Of a stretch of 46,992 nt of DNA, positions 1 through 7,401 are shown in pieces; position 1 is the first letter of the stretch, and each line of letters opens with the position of its first letter. Made by a program: the position numbers and the translations under genes. The notes under the pieces are model-generated. The model made no database searches. It was given only the letters and a program-made list of their open reading frames with translations, and was not told the DNA's origin. Source of the stretch: an uncultured Archangium sp. (GTDB lineage Bacteria; Myxococcota; Myxococcia; Myxococcales; Myxococcaceae); the NCBI GenBank assembly GCA_946479335.1, contig CAMLFP010000005.1, forward strand, positions 1 through 46,992, in the 5' to 3' direction.

Positions 1-1
1 T

Positions 2-793
2 CAAGCGCTGCGCGCAGACCCCAACACCCTGGAGCTGCTCTTCGTGCCCAATGTGCAGGCGCTCGACGAGCTGGGCGCGTGGGTGCTCGAGGCGCGCGAC
101 GCGTTCGTCTCGAAGCTGCTGTTCGGGAGCTTCGGCCGGTACGCGCTCAGCCAGCTGCAGAAGCTGTCGGCGAGTCAGCGCCTCGCGGAGCACCGCGACA
201 CCGTGCTCACCTGGCTCACCGAGGACCCGCCGCCGACGCTGGAAGCGCTGGGCCGGAGACTCGCCGCGTTGTCACCGCGCGCCGCGCCGTCGCAGGCCGA
301 CGTCGAGCATCAGGCGCGCACGTACTTGAAGCAGCTCTACCGCTCGCTGTGGGACCAGGGGTTGCTCCCCAGCAACGATCTCGCGGGCGTCACTGCGTAC
401 GCCCGCGACGGAGGCCGGCGCCCGCCCGACGCGCGCTCGCTGCGGCCGAAGAATGCGTACAACCTGCTGCGGCTCATCGAGCTGGCGCGGGGCTGGCTCG
501 CGACGGGCACGCCCACGTTCGCGGCGACCGGCGCGTTCCGGGAGCGTCTGCTGGCCATCAAGCGCGGCGAGGTGCCGCTCGACGAGGTGCTACGCGAGGC
601 CGAAGCGGCGTCGCCGGCGCTCGAGGCGGCACATCAAGCGAGCGCCCTGCCAGAGCAGCCGGACTTCGCCCGCGCCGACGCGCTCTTGCGGCGCATCCAC
701 CACGAGCGCGCGCGCCGGGAGCTCCAGCAGGTCGGTCACCCGTGGTCAGGAAACGCGCCGCCGCCGGTCCAGATGGGCCGGGAACAGCCATGA
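2..793 (+). CDS. RlaP/YcgL-type predicted nucleotidyltransferase, 5' partial
   Basis: The frame is open from base 2, so the gene starts before the window; 263 residues are visible. The internal GTG at 44 is not a convincing start because the reading frame continues sensibly upstream of it. The visible part resembles the region after the catalytic core of predicted nucleotidyltransferases of the DNA polymerase beta superfamily (COG3541/PF10127, RlaP). Supporting stretches are the 'FVSKLLFGSFGRYALSQL' helix and the later 'RPKNAYNLLRLI' helix, where relatives carry a Lys/Asn-rich contact region. The catalytic Gly-Ser and Asp motifs would lie upstream of the window. The stop overlaps the next start (ATGA), so the two genes are translationally coupled and the neighbour is of the same family. 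RlaP proteins are proposed in the literature to act in RNA repair; the substrate is not known here. Confidence 0.72.
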   Translation, partial: QALRADPNTLELLFVPNVQALDELGAWVLEARDAFVSKLLFGSFGRYALSQLQKLSASQRLAEHRDTVLTWLTEDPPPTLEALGRRLAALSPRAAPSQADVEHQARTYLKQLYRSLWDQGLLPSNDLAGVTAYARDGGRRPPDARSLRPKNAYNLLRLIELARGWLATGTPTFAATGAFRERLLAIKRGEVPLDEVLREAEAASPALEAAHQASALPEQPDFARADALLRRIHHERARRELQQVGHPWSGNAPPPVQMGREQP

Positions 794-1572
794 ACACCGC
801 GCAAGCGTCGCTCACGTCGCGACAACTGGAGATCGCCGAACGGGTCCTCGACGAGGAGAGCGCGCGGCGCTCGCACGTCGTCATCTCGCTCTCCGGCGCG
901 CACGCCTACGGGTTCCCCTCGCCTGATTCGGACCTTGATCTCAAGGCAGTGCACCTCGCGCCGACGCGCGCGCTGCTGGGGTTCCCTTCGGCACCCGCGC
1001 CGGCCGAGCGTCTGGAGCTCATCGAGGGCGTGGAGATCGACTACAGCTCGAACGAGCTCGGTGGCGTGCTGCAAGGCGTGCTCAAGGGCAACGGCAACTA
1101 CCTGGAGCGGTTCCTCTCCCGGTACGCGCTGTTCACCGGCCCTTCCTTCTCGGAGCTCGCGACGGCGGTGCGCGAGAACCTCTCGACGCGGCTCGCGCGG
1201 CACTACCGCGGCTTCGCGACGCAGCAGCGCCTCGCGTGGGAGAGCACCGGCCAGCGCAGCGTGAAGAAGCTGCTGTACGTGCTGCGGACGCTGCTCACCG
1301 GCGTCCACGCCCTGCGTGAGGGAGAGCTCGAGACCGACCTGCGCGTGCTCGCGCCGAGGTACGCGCTGGCACACGCGGCGGAGCTCATCGAGTGGAAGCG
1401 CCGAGGAGAGCGTTCGGAGCTGGATGACGCACTCGCCGCGCGCTGGGCCGCGCAGCTCGATGGTGTGTTCACCGAGTTCGATGCCGCCGAGCGTGCGAGC
1501 GTGTTGCCGCCGGAGCCGAAGCGCGCGGAGTCGCTGGAGCAACTGCTGATCTCGCTTCGCCAGCGCGCGTGA
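790..1572 (+). CDS. RlaP/YcgL-type predicted nucleotidyltransferase
   Basis: This 260-residue protein starts at the ATG that overlaps the preceding stop. The N-terminus shows a polymerase-beta-type nucleotidyltransferase signature: 'SLSGAHAYGFPSPDSDLDLK', in which the SGxxAYG turn is followed by the metal-binding Asp pair of D-S-D-L-D. Further on, 'SVKKLLYVLRTLLTG' is the typical Lys-rich helix of the COG3541/PF10127 family. It is presumably a cytoplasmic enzyme transferring a nucleotide to an RNA, protein or small molecule; family members are linked by genome-context studies to RNA repair, but no RNA ligase or Pnkp gene is visible next to it. It forms a tandem pair with the upstream paralogue. 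The next gene starts 16 bases downstream, although the possible promoter there suggests it can be transcribed separately. Confidence 0.85.
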   Translation: MNTAQASLTSRQLEIAERVLDEESARRSHVVISLSGAHAYGFPSPDSDLDLKAVHLAPTRALLGFPSAPAPAERLELIEGVEIDYSSNELGGVLQGVLKGNGNYLERFLSRYALFTGPSFSELATAVRENLSTRLARHYRGFATQQRLAWESTGQRSVKKLLYVLRTLLTGVHALREGELETDLRVLAPRYALAHAAELIEWKRRGERSELDDALAARWAAQLDGVFTEFDAAERASVLPPEPKRAESLEQLLISLRQRA

Positions 1573-1588
1573 TCGCTACACTGCGATC
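1571..1588 (+). promoter_or_regulatory. Perfect inverted repeat with embedded -10-like hexamer before the reductase gene
   Basis: GATCGC and GCGATC (6-bp arms) flank TACACT (1577-1582). TACACT fits the TAnnnT form of a -10 element and ends exactly six bases before the ATG at 1589, so a start at about +7 would give a leaderless transcript. No convincing -35 is visible. The palindrome could equally be a repressor site or a small hairpin. Confidence 0.35.
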
Positions 1589-3121
1589 ATGAGCGAGCCG
1601 ATCAAGCCGAGTGGCCCGGAGCTGACGCGCGGTGTGGAGTTCGACGCAGTTCCCGACGGTGGCGTGCTGATCGGCCAGGCCGCGGGTGAGCCGGTGCTGC
1701 TGGTGCGCCGCGGACACGAGGTGTTCGCGACGGCCGCGGGGTGCGGCCACTACGGCGCGCCGCTGGCCGACGGCATCGTCGTGGGCCACGAGCTGCGCTG
1801 CCCCTGGCACCACGCGGTGTTCGACATTCGAACCGGCGAGGCCGTCGGGCCGCCGTCGGTGCGCCCGATCGACACCTGGGAGGTGACGCGTGAAGGCACG
1901 CGCGTTCGCGTGGGCGCGAAGCGACCGCCCTTCGCCGGGCGCATGGGCGCGACCGGGCCGTCGTCGGTGGTGATCATCGGCGCGGGCGCCGCCGGTGACG
2001 CAGCGGCAGAGCGACTCCGTCGCGAGGGTTACACCGGGCCGATCACGCTCATCGCGAGAGACGACGAAGGCGCGCCCGTCGATCGCCCCAACCTCTCGAA
2101 GGACTACCTCGCGGGCACCGCGCCCGAGGAGTGGATTCCCCTCCGGGGCCTCGAGTTCTACGCCGAGAAGAAGATCGACCTGTTGTCAGGCGTGGCGGTG
2201 ACGGCGATCGACCGCGCGGCGAAGTCGGTGACGCTCTCGAACGGGCGGACGCTCGCGTACGGCGCGCTGTTGCTGGCCACCGGCGCGGAGGCGCTCAAGC
2301 TCGACCTGCCCGGCGCGAGCCTGCCGCACGTGTTCTCGCTGCGCTCCCTCGGCGACTCGCGTGGGCTCCTCAAGGCGCCGGGGAAGCGCGCGGTGGTGCT
2401 GGGCTCGAGCTTCATCGGGCTGGAGGTCGCGGCGTCGCTCCGGGCGCGCGGCGTCGAGGTCACCGTCGCCGGCCCCGGCGCGCGGCCGCTGGAGAAGATC
2501 CTCGGGGCGCAGGTCGGCGACTTCGTGCGCGCGCTGCACGAAGAACACGGCGTCGTCTTTCATCTCGGGCGCAAGCCCACGGAGATCACCGCGACCGAGG
2601 TGCGCTTCGACGACGGCTCGACGCTGCCCGCAGACCTCGTGGTGATGGGCGTCGGCGTGAAGCCGCGCCTCGAGCTGGCGCAGCTGGCGGATCTGACGGT
2701 CGACCGCGGCGTGGTGGTTGACGAGTTCCTCCGCACCAGTGACGCCAACATCTACGCCGCGGGCGACGTGGCGCGCTTCCCGGCCGGCGCGGAGACGTGG
2801 CGCATCGAGCACTGGGTCGTCGCGCAGCAACAGGGGCACACCGCAGCGCTCAACATGCTCGGCCGCAACCGCGCGTTTCGCGACGTGCCCTTCTTCTGGA
2901 GCCAGCACTACGACGTGCCGATCAACTACGTCGGGCACGCCGAGTCGTTCGACGCGATCACCGTCTCCGGTGACTTGATGAAGCGCGACGCGGCGGTCGC
3001 GTACCGGCGCGGCGGGAAGATCGTCGCCGTGGCGACCGTGTACCGGGACCGCGACTCACTGCTCGCTGAAGACGCGCTCGCGCGGGGCGACCAGGCCGCG
3101 CTTGAGAAGCTCGTCGGCTGA
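1589..3121 (+). CDS. Rieske [2Fe-2S] / FAD-dependent NAD(P)H oxidoreductase (AIFM3-like)
   Basis: A 510-residue fusion of a Rieske domain and a pyridine-nucleotide-disulfide-type flavoprotein. The Rieske cluster ligands are C52-x-H54 and C71-x2-H74 (in CPWHH). The FAD Rossmann motif GAGAAG is at 131-136, the NAD(P)H-binding motif GSSFIG at 272-277, and the second FAD motif (YAAGD) at about 389-393, followed by a ferredoxin-reductase C-terminal domain. This architecture matches AIFM3/AIF-like reductases and the reductase components of Rieske dioxygenases; because the Rieske domain is fused, it may pass electrons internally from NAD(P)H to the cluster and on to an unknown acceptor. No oxygenase gene is nearby. 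There is no signal peptide, so it is cytoplasmic. The downstream hairpin at 3139-3159 followed by TTTT likely terminates it. Confidence 0.93.
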   Translation: MSEPIKPSGPELTRGVEFDAVPDGGVLIGQAAGEPVLLVRRGHEVFATAAGCGHYGAPLADGIVVGHELRCPWHHAVFDIRTGEAVGPPSVRPIDTWEVTREGTRVRVGAKRPPFAGRMGATGPSSVVIIGAGAAGDAAAERLRREGYTGPITLIARDDEGAPVDRPNLSKDYLAGTAPEEWIPLRGLEFYAEKKIDLLSGVAVTAIDRAAKSVTLSNGRTLAYGALLLATGAEALKLDLPGASLPHVFSLRSLGDSRGLLKAPGKRAVVLGSSFIGLEVAASLRARGVEVTVAGPGARPLEKILGAQVGDFVRALHEEHGVVFHLGRKPTEITATEVRFDDGSTLPADLVVMGVGVKPRLELAQLADLTVDRGVVVDEFLRTSDANIYAAGDVARFPAGAETWRIEHWVVAQQQGHTAALNMLGRNRAFRDVPFFWSQHYDVPINYVGHAESFDAITVSGDLMKRDAAVAYRRGGKIVAVATVYRDRDSLLAEDALARGDQAALEKLVG

Positions 3122-3138
3122 GTGCGCCCCTCACCCCG

Positions 3139-3165
3139 CCCTCTCCCCATGGGAGAGGGAGTTTT
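3139..3165 (+). terminator. Intrinsic terminator formed by REP-like inverted repeat (copy 1)
   Basis: CCCTCTCCC (3139-3147) and GGGAGAGGG (3151-3159) make a perfect 9-bp stem with a three-base gap, followed by TTTT at 3162-3165. It lies between two convergent genes, 17 bases after the reductase stop, and its T-run overlaps the stop codon of the opposite gene. The preceding CCCCTCACCCCG makes it a copy of the repeat also seen at 19984-20020. Confidence 0.6.
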
Positions 3166-4786
3166 ACGGGAGCGGCAGCGTGGTGATCTGATTCCGCGGG
3201 ACGCGCCCGTCTTTCACCCACGCCGCGCCGAAGTCGGCGGCGAACGCCTGCAGCACGCGATCGATCATCGTCTTCAGCTCGCCCGCGTCGACCGACAGCT
3301 TCTCGCTCAACGCCTGCAGCGCGCGCTGGCCCGCTGACGCCCGCAGCGCGACCGACGAGCCGTCATCGAAGATGCGCGCGGCGAGCTCGGTCACCTTGAG
3401 CTCGGGGAACGGCGCGACCTCGATGGTGCCGTCGATCTCCGCCCACGCGACGACCGCGGCGAACATGCGCTGCGGCGTCAGCTCGGAGAACTTCACGCCG
3501 AAGCGCGCGATCACCTCTTGCGGGTTGGCGCCCAACAGCGCCTGGAGCACCGCTCGCTGGCGACGCACGCGCTCGAAGATGCTCTCGGCCTCCACCAGCT
3601 CGCGCCGCGCGCGGAAGGGCACCGGCTCGGCCCCCGCGACCTTCAGCGCCTTGAGCGGGCGACGGCGCGCCAGCGCCTGCAGCGCCGCGGTCTCTTCGTC
3701 CATCGCGAGCCAGGTGTCGGCGAACCGCGCGCCCTCTTCGTGCGCCAGCTTCTCGACGCGTCGCTTGAGGCGCAGCGTCAACGAGAAGCCGACCTGGAAC
3801 AGCGCGCGCAGCGTCGTCTCGCGCACCACCTCCGTGGCCTTCTCCGGGTCGCCGCCCGTGTAGTGCTCGAGGCCGAGGTCGAGGTAGTCGCGCGCGTGCT
3901 CCGAGAGCCGCTTCACCGCGGCAGGGTCACCCGGCTCCGCGCTCTCCGCCACCAGCACGCAGTTCACGAGGTAGCGCACCTCGGTCTCGAGGTTCTGGCG
4001 CTCGACGGGGTCCAACCCGCGGAAGGCGGCGGCCACGTAGTCGACGTAGCCGCTGACCGGCGCGAGCGCGGCGCCGGCGCCCGGCTTCATGCCCACCTTC
4101 TCGGGGTCGACCCACGCGAAGACCTTCTGCGCTTCTTCGAGCGGCGGGAAGCCCATGTCTTCGAGGCGCGCGCGGCGGAACTGGTAGGCCGCCTCCTCGA
4201 GCTCCATCACCGACTCCCAGCGCACCGCTTCGATGAAGCGCGAGAGCTCGAAGGGGTTGTGCGTGGTGAGATCGTACGTGAGCCGCCGCAGCGCCGCCTC
4301 GTCGACACCGTCGATGCGGAACTCGAGGAGGTACTTGCCCTCCACCAGCTCCATCGACGTGCCCTCGGGGTTGACGTCGGGGTCCTCTTCGAGGTCGTGG
4401 ATGATCACGAGCTTCTTGAAGATCAGCTCCAGCACCTCGATGTCGAGCGAGCGCACCTTCTTGACGAAGTCGTCGTCATCGTCTCCGCGCGCGGCGCGCA
4501 GCCAATGCAGCACCTCGAGCGGGTCCATGCGGTCGCGCTGCCAGGCGGCGAGATCGATGAACGCGCGGAACTGCTCGGGCGTCGACAGCTGCACCACCTC
4601 GGTGGAGTCCACGAGGCCGACGTCGATGATCGTCGAGTACACGTCTTCGGCGGGCAGCGCGCGCACCAGCGCCCTCCCGTCGACCTCCTCGAGCATCGCG
4701 TCGATGCGATTCCGCGGGGCGAGCTCCGTCAACCGCCGCACCAACTCCGCTCGCCGCATCTGCCGCTTGTCTTGACTGGCCGTCAC
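3164..4786 (-). CDS. DUF6178-like protein of unknown function
   Basis: About 540 residues from a GTG at 4786; an ATG at 4759 (531 residues) is an alternative and neither has a strong Shine-Dalgarno. The reading frame runs further upstream but that part looks non-coding and would cross the leader of the divergent gene. The protein appears soluble and mostly helical, with no signal peptide or membrane segment. It begins with 'RRAELVRRLTELAPRNRIDAM' like segments and contains an acidic DDDDDF run near residue 145. From memory this is the DUF6178 type seen in deltaproteobacterial genomes, with no known function. The gene converges with the Rieske reductase and diverges from the universal stress protein, so it appears monocistronic. 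I cannot assign an activity; the family name is recalled, not searched. Confidence 0.85.
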   Translation of the reverse strand: MTASQDKRQMRRAELVRRLTELAPRNRIDAMLEEVDGRALVRALPAEDVYSTIIDVGLVDSTEVVQLSTPEQFRAFIDLAAWQRDRMDPLEVLHWLRAARGDDDDDFVKKVRSLDIEVLELIFKKLVIIHDLEEDPDVNPEGTSMELVEGKYLLEFRIDGVDEAALRRLTYDLTTHNPFELSRFIEAVRWESVMELEEAAYQFRRARLEDMGFPPLEEAQKVFAWVDPEKVGMKPGAGAALAPVSGYVDYVAAAFRGLDPVERQNLETEVRYLVNCVLVAESAEPGDPAAVKRLSEHARDYLDLGLEHYTGGDPEKATEVVRETTLRALFQVGFSLTLRLKRRVEKLAHEEGARFADTWLAMDEETAALQALARRRPLKALKVAGAEPVPFRARRELVEAESIFERVRRQRAVLQALLGANPQEVIARFGVKFSELTPQRMFAAVVAWAEIDGTIEVAPFPELKVTELAARIFDDGSSVALRASAGQRALQALSEKLSVDAGELKTMIDRVLQAFAADFGAAWVKDGRVPRNQITTLPLP

Positions 4787-4950
4787 GCGGAGCCGCCTAC
4801 CAGCGTTCTCAGACCGCCGCCAACCGTTCGAAATCACGGGGGCTGCGCGCGCGTAAAACGAGGTGGTTATTGAACCGGAGAGTTCCGCCAGGTCGGCGGT
4901 ACGGCCCGACGAGGCTCGAGAGCAGTGCACCTCTCGCGAAGGAGCCGGTC

Positions 4951-5844
4951 ATGTCCATCATCTGCGCCACCCACTTCACTCCCTCCTCTCTCGACGCCGT
5001 GGAGGTCGCGACCGGGCTCGCCGATCGCACGCGGCAGAAGCTGCACCTCGTCGCGGTGATGCCCGCGGGCTCGGGGCCGACCGTCGATCACGACGCGAAC
5101 GCGGCGCTCACGCGCGAAGCCGCGACGGCCCGCGAGCGCGGAGTCAACGTCGAGACCTCGGTGTTGCACGGCAAGCTGGAGCACCAGCTCTCGACGCTGT
5201 GCCGCCAGATCGCGCCGCGCCTGCTGGTGATCGGCGACACCAGCCGGCCGATGTCGCCGCTGTTCGCGACGCCCATCGACCGGATCTCCGGCGACGTGTC
5301 AGTGCCGATCCTCGTGGTGAAGAGCCGGTTGCCCTTCACGCCGTGGACGCACGGTGATGGGCCGCTCCGGGTGCTGTTGGCGGTCGACCACGCGTGGAAC
5401 GCGTCACGCACGCGGGTGTGGCTGCAGCAGCTCTCCGCGTTCGGGCCGCTCGACGTGTTGGCGGCGCACATCTGGTCTCCAGTCGACGAGGCCAGCCGGC
5501 AAGGCGTCGCGGCGCCGGCCGATGCGCTGGCGGCGACGTGGGCCGAGCGCCTGCAACGCACCACGGAGATGGGGCTCCGGGGGCTGCCCGACAACGTGCA
5601 GCTCGAGGTGCGGCTGGAGGTGGGCCGCGGGCACATCGGGCGGCTGTTGCTCGACCTCGCGAACCGCGAGCGCCGCGATCTGCTGGTGCTGGGCACGCAC
5701 CCGCACGGGCTCCTCGGGCGCCTCACCTCGGTGTCGCACGAGGTGCTGGCCGAGGGCGCGCAGTCGGTGGCGTTGATCCCCCAGCGGCCCGTCGAGCAGG
5801 CGCCACGGGCGGTGAAGGCCACCGCCGCCGAAGCGCGTCACTGA
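4951..5844 (+). CDS. Universal stress protein with two UspA domains
   Basis: A 297-residue protein starting at the ATG preceded by an AAGGAG ribosome site at 4939-4944; an in-frame extension upstream to 4870 is rejected for lack of such a site. Domain 1 (about 1-135) starts 'MSIICATHFTPSSLDAVEVA' and ends with 'VPILVVKSR'. Domain 2 (about 148-285) contains the ATP-loop-like 'LLVLGTHPHGLLGRLTSVS' (G-x2-G-x9-G-S type) and ends 'QSVALIPQRP'. Domain 1 has a poor ATP loop ('LLVIGDTSRPMSPLF'), so nucleotide binding, if any, is probably in domain 2. Tandem Usp proteins are cytoplasmic stress-response factors; the exact role here is unknown. The stop is one base from the stop of the convergent engB. 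Confidence 0.93.
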   Translation: MSIICATHFTPSSLDAVEVATGLADRTRQKLHLVAVMPAGSGPTVDHDANAALTREAATARERGVNVETSVLHGKLEHQLSTLCRQIAPRLLVIGDTSRPMSPLFATPIDRISGDVSVPILVVKSRLPFTPWTHGDGPLRVLLAVDHAWNASRTRVWLQQLSAFGPLDVLAAHIWSPVDEASRQGVAAPADALAATWAERLQRTTEMGLRGLPDNVQLEVRLEVGRGHIGRLLLDLANRERRDLLVLGTHPHGLLGRLTSVSHEVLAEGAQSVALIPQRPVEQAPRAVKATAAEARH

Positions 5845-5845
5845 C

Positions 5846-6451
5846 TCAGGCGACGATGCCCAGCAGCGTGCGCCACAGCTCGTCGTGACCGATGGCCTCG
5901 TTCGACGAGAAGCCGAGCAACGCGTTCTCCGGGAGCTCCAGTTGTTGCTGCAGCTTCTTGAGGCGCGGCTTGCGCGCGGCCTTGTTGAGGCGATCGAGCT
6001 TGGTCGCCACCACGAGGATGCGCGGCGGCTTGTCTTGCAGGAAGTCGAGCATCTCGAGGTCGTCTGACGTGGGGCCCACCTCGGCGTCGATGATCACCAC
6101 CACCACCTTGAGCGTGTGCCGCTCGCGGAGGTACGCGTCGATCATCCGGTCCCACTCCACGCGCTCGCCCTTCGAGACCTTCGCGAAGCCGTAGCCGGGG
6201 AGATCGCACAGGCGCAGCACCTGCCGGCGCGCGCGGTGCTCGAGGGTCACGTCGAAGAAGTTGAGCGTCTTGGTGCGGCCGGGCGTGTTCGAGACGCGCA
6301 CCAGCTTCTTGCGGTTCGCCAGCGTGTTGATCATCGACGACTTGCCGACGTTGGAGCGCCCGACGAAGGCGACCTCCGGGGTGGGCTGACGCGGGTACTC
6401 GGAGGGCTTGGTCGCGGTGGTGACGAACTCCGCGGAGACGACCTTGATCAT
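5846..6451 (-). CDS. engB: Ribosome biogenesis GTP-binding protein EngB (YsxC/YihA)
   Basis: A 201-residue TRAFAC GTPase. G1 is GRSNVGKSS (31-39), G2 lies in 'SNTPGRTKTLNFF' (54-66), G3 is DLPG (83-86), G4 is TKLD (150-153) and G5 is the SSN region at about 182. This motif set and length are diagnostic for EngB, needed for late assembly of the 50S ribosomal subunit. The ATG at 6451 overlaps the stop of the upstream tetraheme cytochrome gene (ATGA), so it is probably translated by coupling; longer in-frame extension upstream belongs to the cytochrome region read out of frame. Placing a ribosome-assembly factor behind a periplasmic cytochrome is unusual. Confidence 0.97.
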   Translation of the reverse strand: MIKVVSAEFVTTATKPSEYPRQPTPEVAFVGRSNVGKSSMINTLANRKKLVRVSNTPGRTKTLNFFDVTLEHRARRQVLRLCDLPGYGFAKVSKGERVEWDRMIDAYLRERHTLKVVVVIIDAEVGPTSDDLEMLDFLQDKPPRILVVATKLDRLNKAARKPRLKKLQQQLELPENALLGFSSNEAIGHDELWRTLLGIVA

Positions 6452-6903
6452 TGAGACTGTGCCTTGCGCTTCTCGCGCTCCGCCGTCCAGTGGTCGATGG
6501 CCTTGAGCTTCGCGGCGAAGTCGAAGGTCTTCAGCGAGGGGCTGGCGTTGTCGTGGCAGCTCCGGCACGCCTTCTCGTTGGGGTCGAGGAGCCCGACGAG
6601 GCGCGCGAGCTCGGGGTCTTTCATCACGTAGGTCGACGAGTAGTACTGGCCGCCGCCGTGGCAGGTCTCGCAGGTGATGTTCTGCACCTTCTGCTCGGCC
6701 TCGTTGGGCGAGTGGCACGACTGGCAGCGCACGTCTTTCTGCTGCTGCGGCGAGAGCACCTGCCGCGCGCGCGCGTGGGCGCTGTTCTGCCAGGCCGCGT
6801 AGGCCGCGGGGTGGCAGGCCTGACAGCTCTCGGGCCCCAGGTAGTCGTGGGCCCACGCGCCGACGGCGACGAGCGTGAGAATGACGAAGACGAGCCGTTG
6901 CAT
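6448..6903 (-). CDS. Exported tetraheme c-type cytochrome (cytochrome c554-like)
   Basis: A 151-residue protein with a signal peptide at about 1-18 ('MQRLVFVILTLVAVGAWA') and four heme-attachment motifs: CQACH (27-31), CQSCH (60-64), CETCH (78-82) and CRSCH (113-117). The spacing and the opening 'YLGPESCQACHPAAYAAWQN' resemble the cytochrome c554/multiheme fold of periplasmic electron carriers. The C-terminus is charged and heme-free. It likely carries electrons in the periplasm; the partner is not apparent, although a one-heme CxxCH protein is encoded at 39004. The start is the ATG at 6903, directly before the signal peptide. It is translationally coupled to engB. Confidence 0.93.
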   Translation of the reverse strand: MQRLVFVILTLVAVGAWAHDYLGPESCQACHPAAYAAWQNSAHARARQVLSPQQQKDVRCQSCHSPNEAEQKVQNITCETCHGGGQYYSSTYVMKDPELARLVGLLDPNEKACRSCHDNASPSLKTFDFAAKLKAIDHWTAEREKRKAQSQ

Positions 6904-6935
6904 CGGGGCGCGGCAGTTAGCACCAAAACCTCGTG

Positions 6936-6941
6936 TAGAGT
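6936..6941 (+). promoter_or_regulatory. Possible -10 element (TAGAGT) with very short or no leader
   Basis: TAGAGT lies seven bases before the GTG at 6949, in the context TAGAGTGCGC. The placement matches the -10/start spacing seen at 1577 and 21350. No clear -35 is visible, so this is a weak call supported mainly by the recurrence. Confidence 0.3.
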
Positions 6942-6948
6942 GCGCTTC

Positions 6949-7401
6949 GTGCGTTTCGCGCTCCTCTTGTTGATGCTCTCTGGCCTCGCGCAGGCCCGGC
7001 CGTGGCAGGGCATCACCCCCGGTGGCTCGAGCTGCATCGACGTGGTGGGGAAGTTCGGCGAGCCGACGAAGAAGGTCAGCGCGCGCGGCCAGGAGGTCTT
7101 CATCTATTCGGGGCTCCAGGCGATCCGCGGGACGGTGCAGGCGCAGTTCAAGTGCGACCCGGCGACGAAGGAAGTGCAGCGCATCGACGTGTACCCGCTG
7201 CCGGTGATCGAGCAGGAGAGCATCGAGCAGACCTACGGGCCGGAGTGCGACCCGCAGGATCACCGCGAGCCCTGCTATTCGCGCAAGGAGACGCCGCAGC
7301 ACCGCGTGTACTTCCTCTACGCGAAGGTGGGCCTCGCGATCTTCTTCAAGGAAGACAAGCGCACCGTGCAGTCGTTCACCTTCCTCCCGCCGGCCGACTG
7401 A
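6949..7401 (+). CDS. Small exported protein, SmpA/OmlA-like by pattern
   Basis: A 150-residue protein from GTG 6949 (GTG 6940 would add three residues). Residues 1-17 are a short signal peptide ending LAQA before 'RPWQGITPGGSSCIDVVGKF'. The mature part has the pattern Gly-x-Ser-x3-Val-x3-Phe-Gly-x-Pro ('SSCIDVVGKFGEPTKK') typical of small SmpA/OmlA (BamE-like) repeats, in which a helix pair precedes a three-stranded sheet. Four Cys are present (in GGSSC, FKCD, PECD and EPCY) and may form disulfides in the periplasm. There is no lipobox. The TGATG junction with coaE implies coupled translation. The family assignment is tentative; function is unknown. Confidence 0.8.
   Translation: MRFALLLLMLSGLAQARPWQGITPGGSSCIDVVGKFGEPTKKVSARGQEVFIYSGLQAIRGTVQAQFKCDPATKEVQRIDVYPLPVIEQESIEQTYGPECDPQDHREPCYSRKETPQHRVYFLYAKVGLAIFFKEDKRTVQSFTFLPPAD

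Noticed and set aside
79..789. N-terminal extension of the second nucleotidyltransferase
   Set aside because: The upstream part is an out-of-frame reading of the first nucleotidyltransferase; the real start is the ATG at 790 overlapping its stop.
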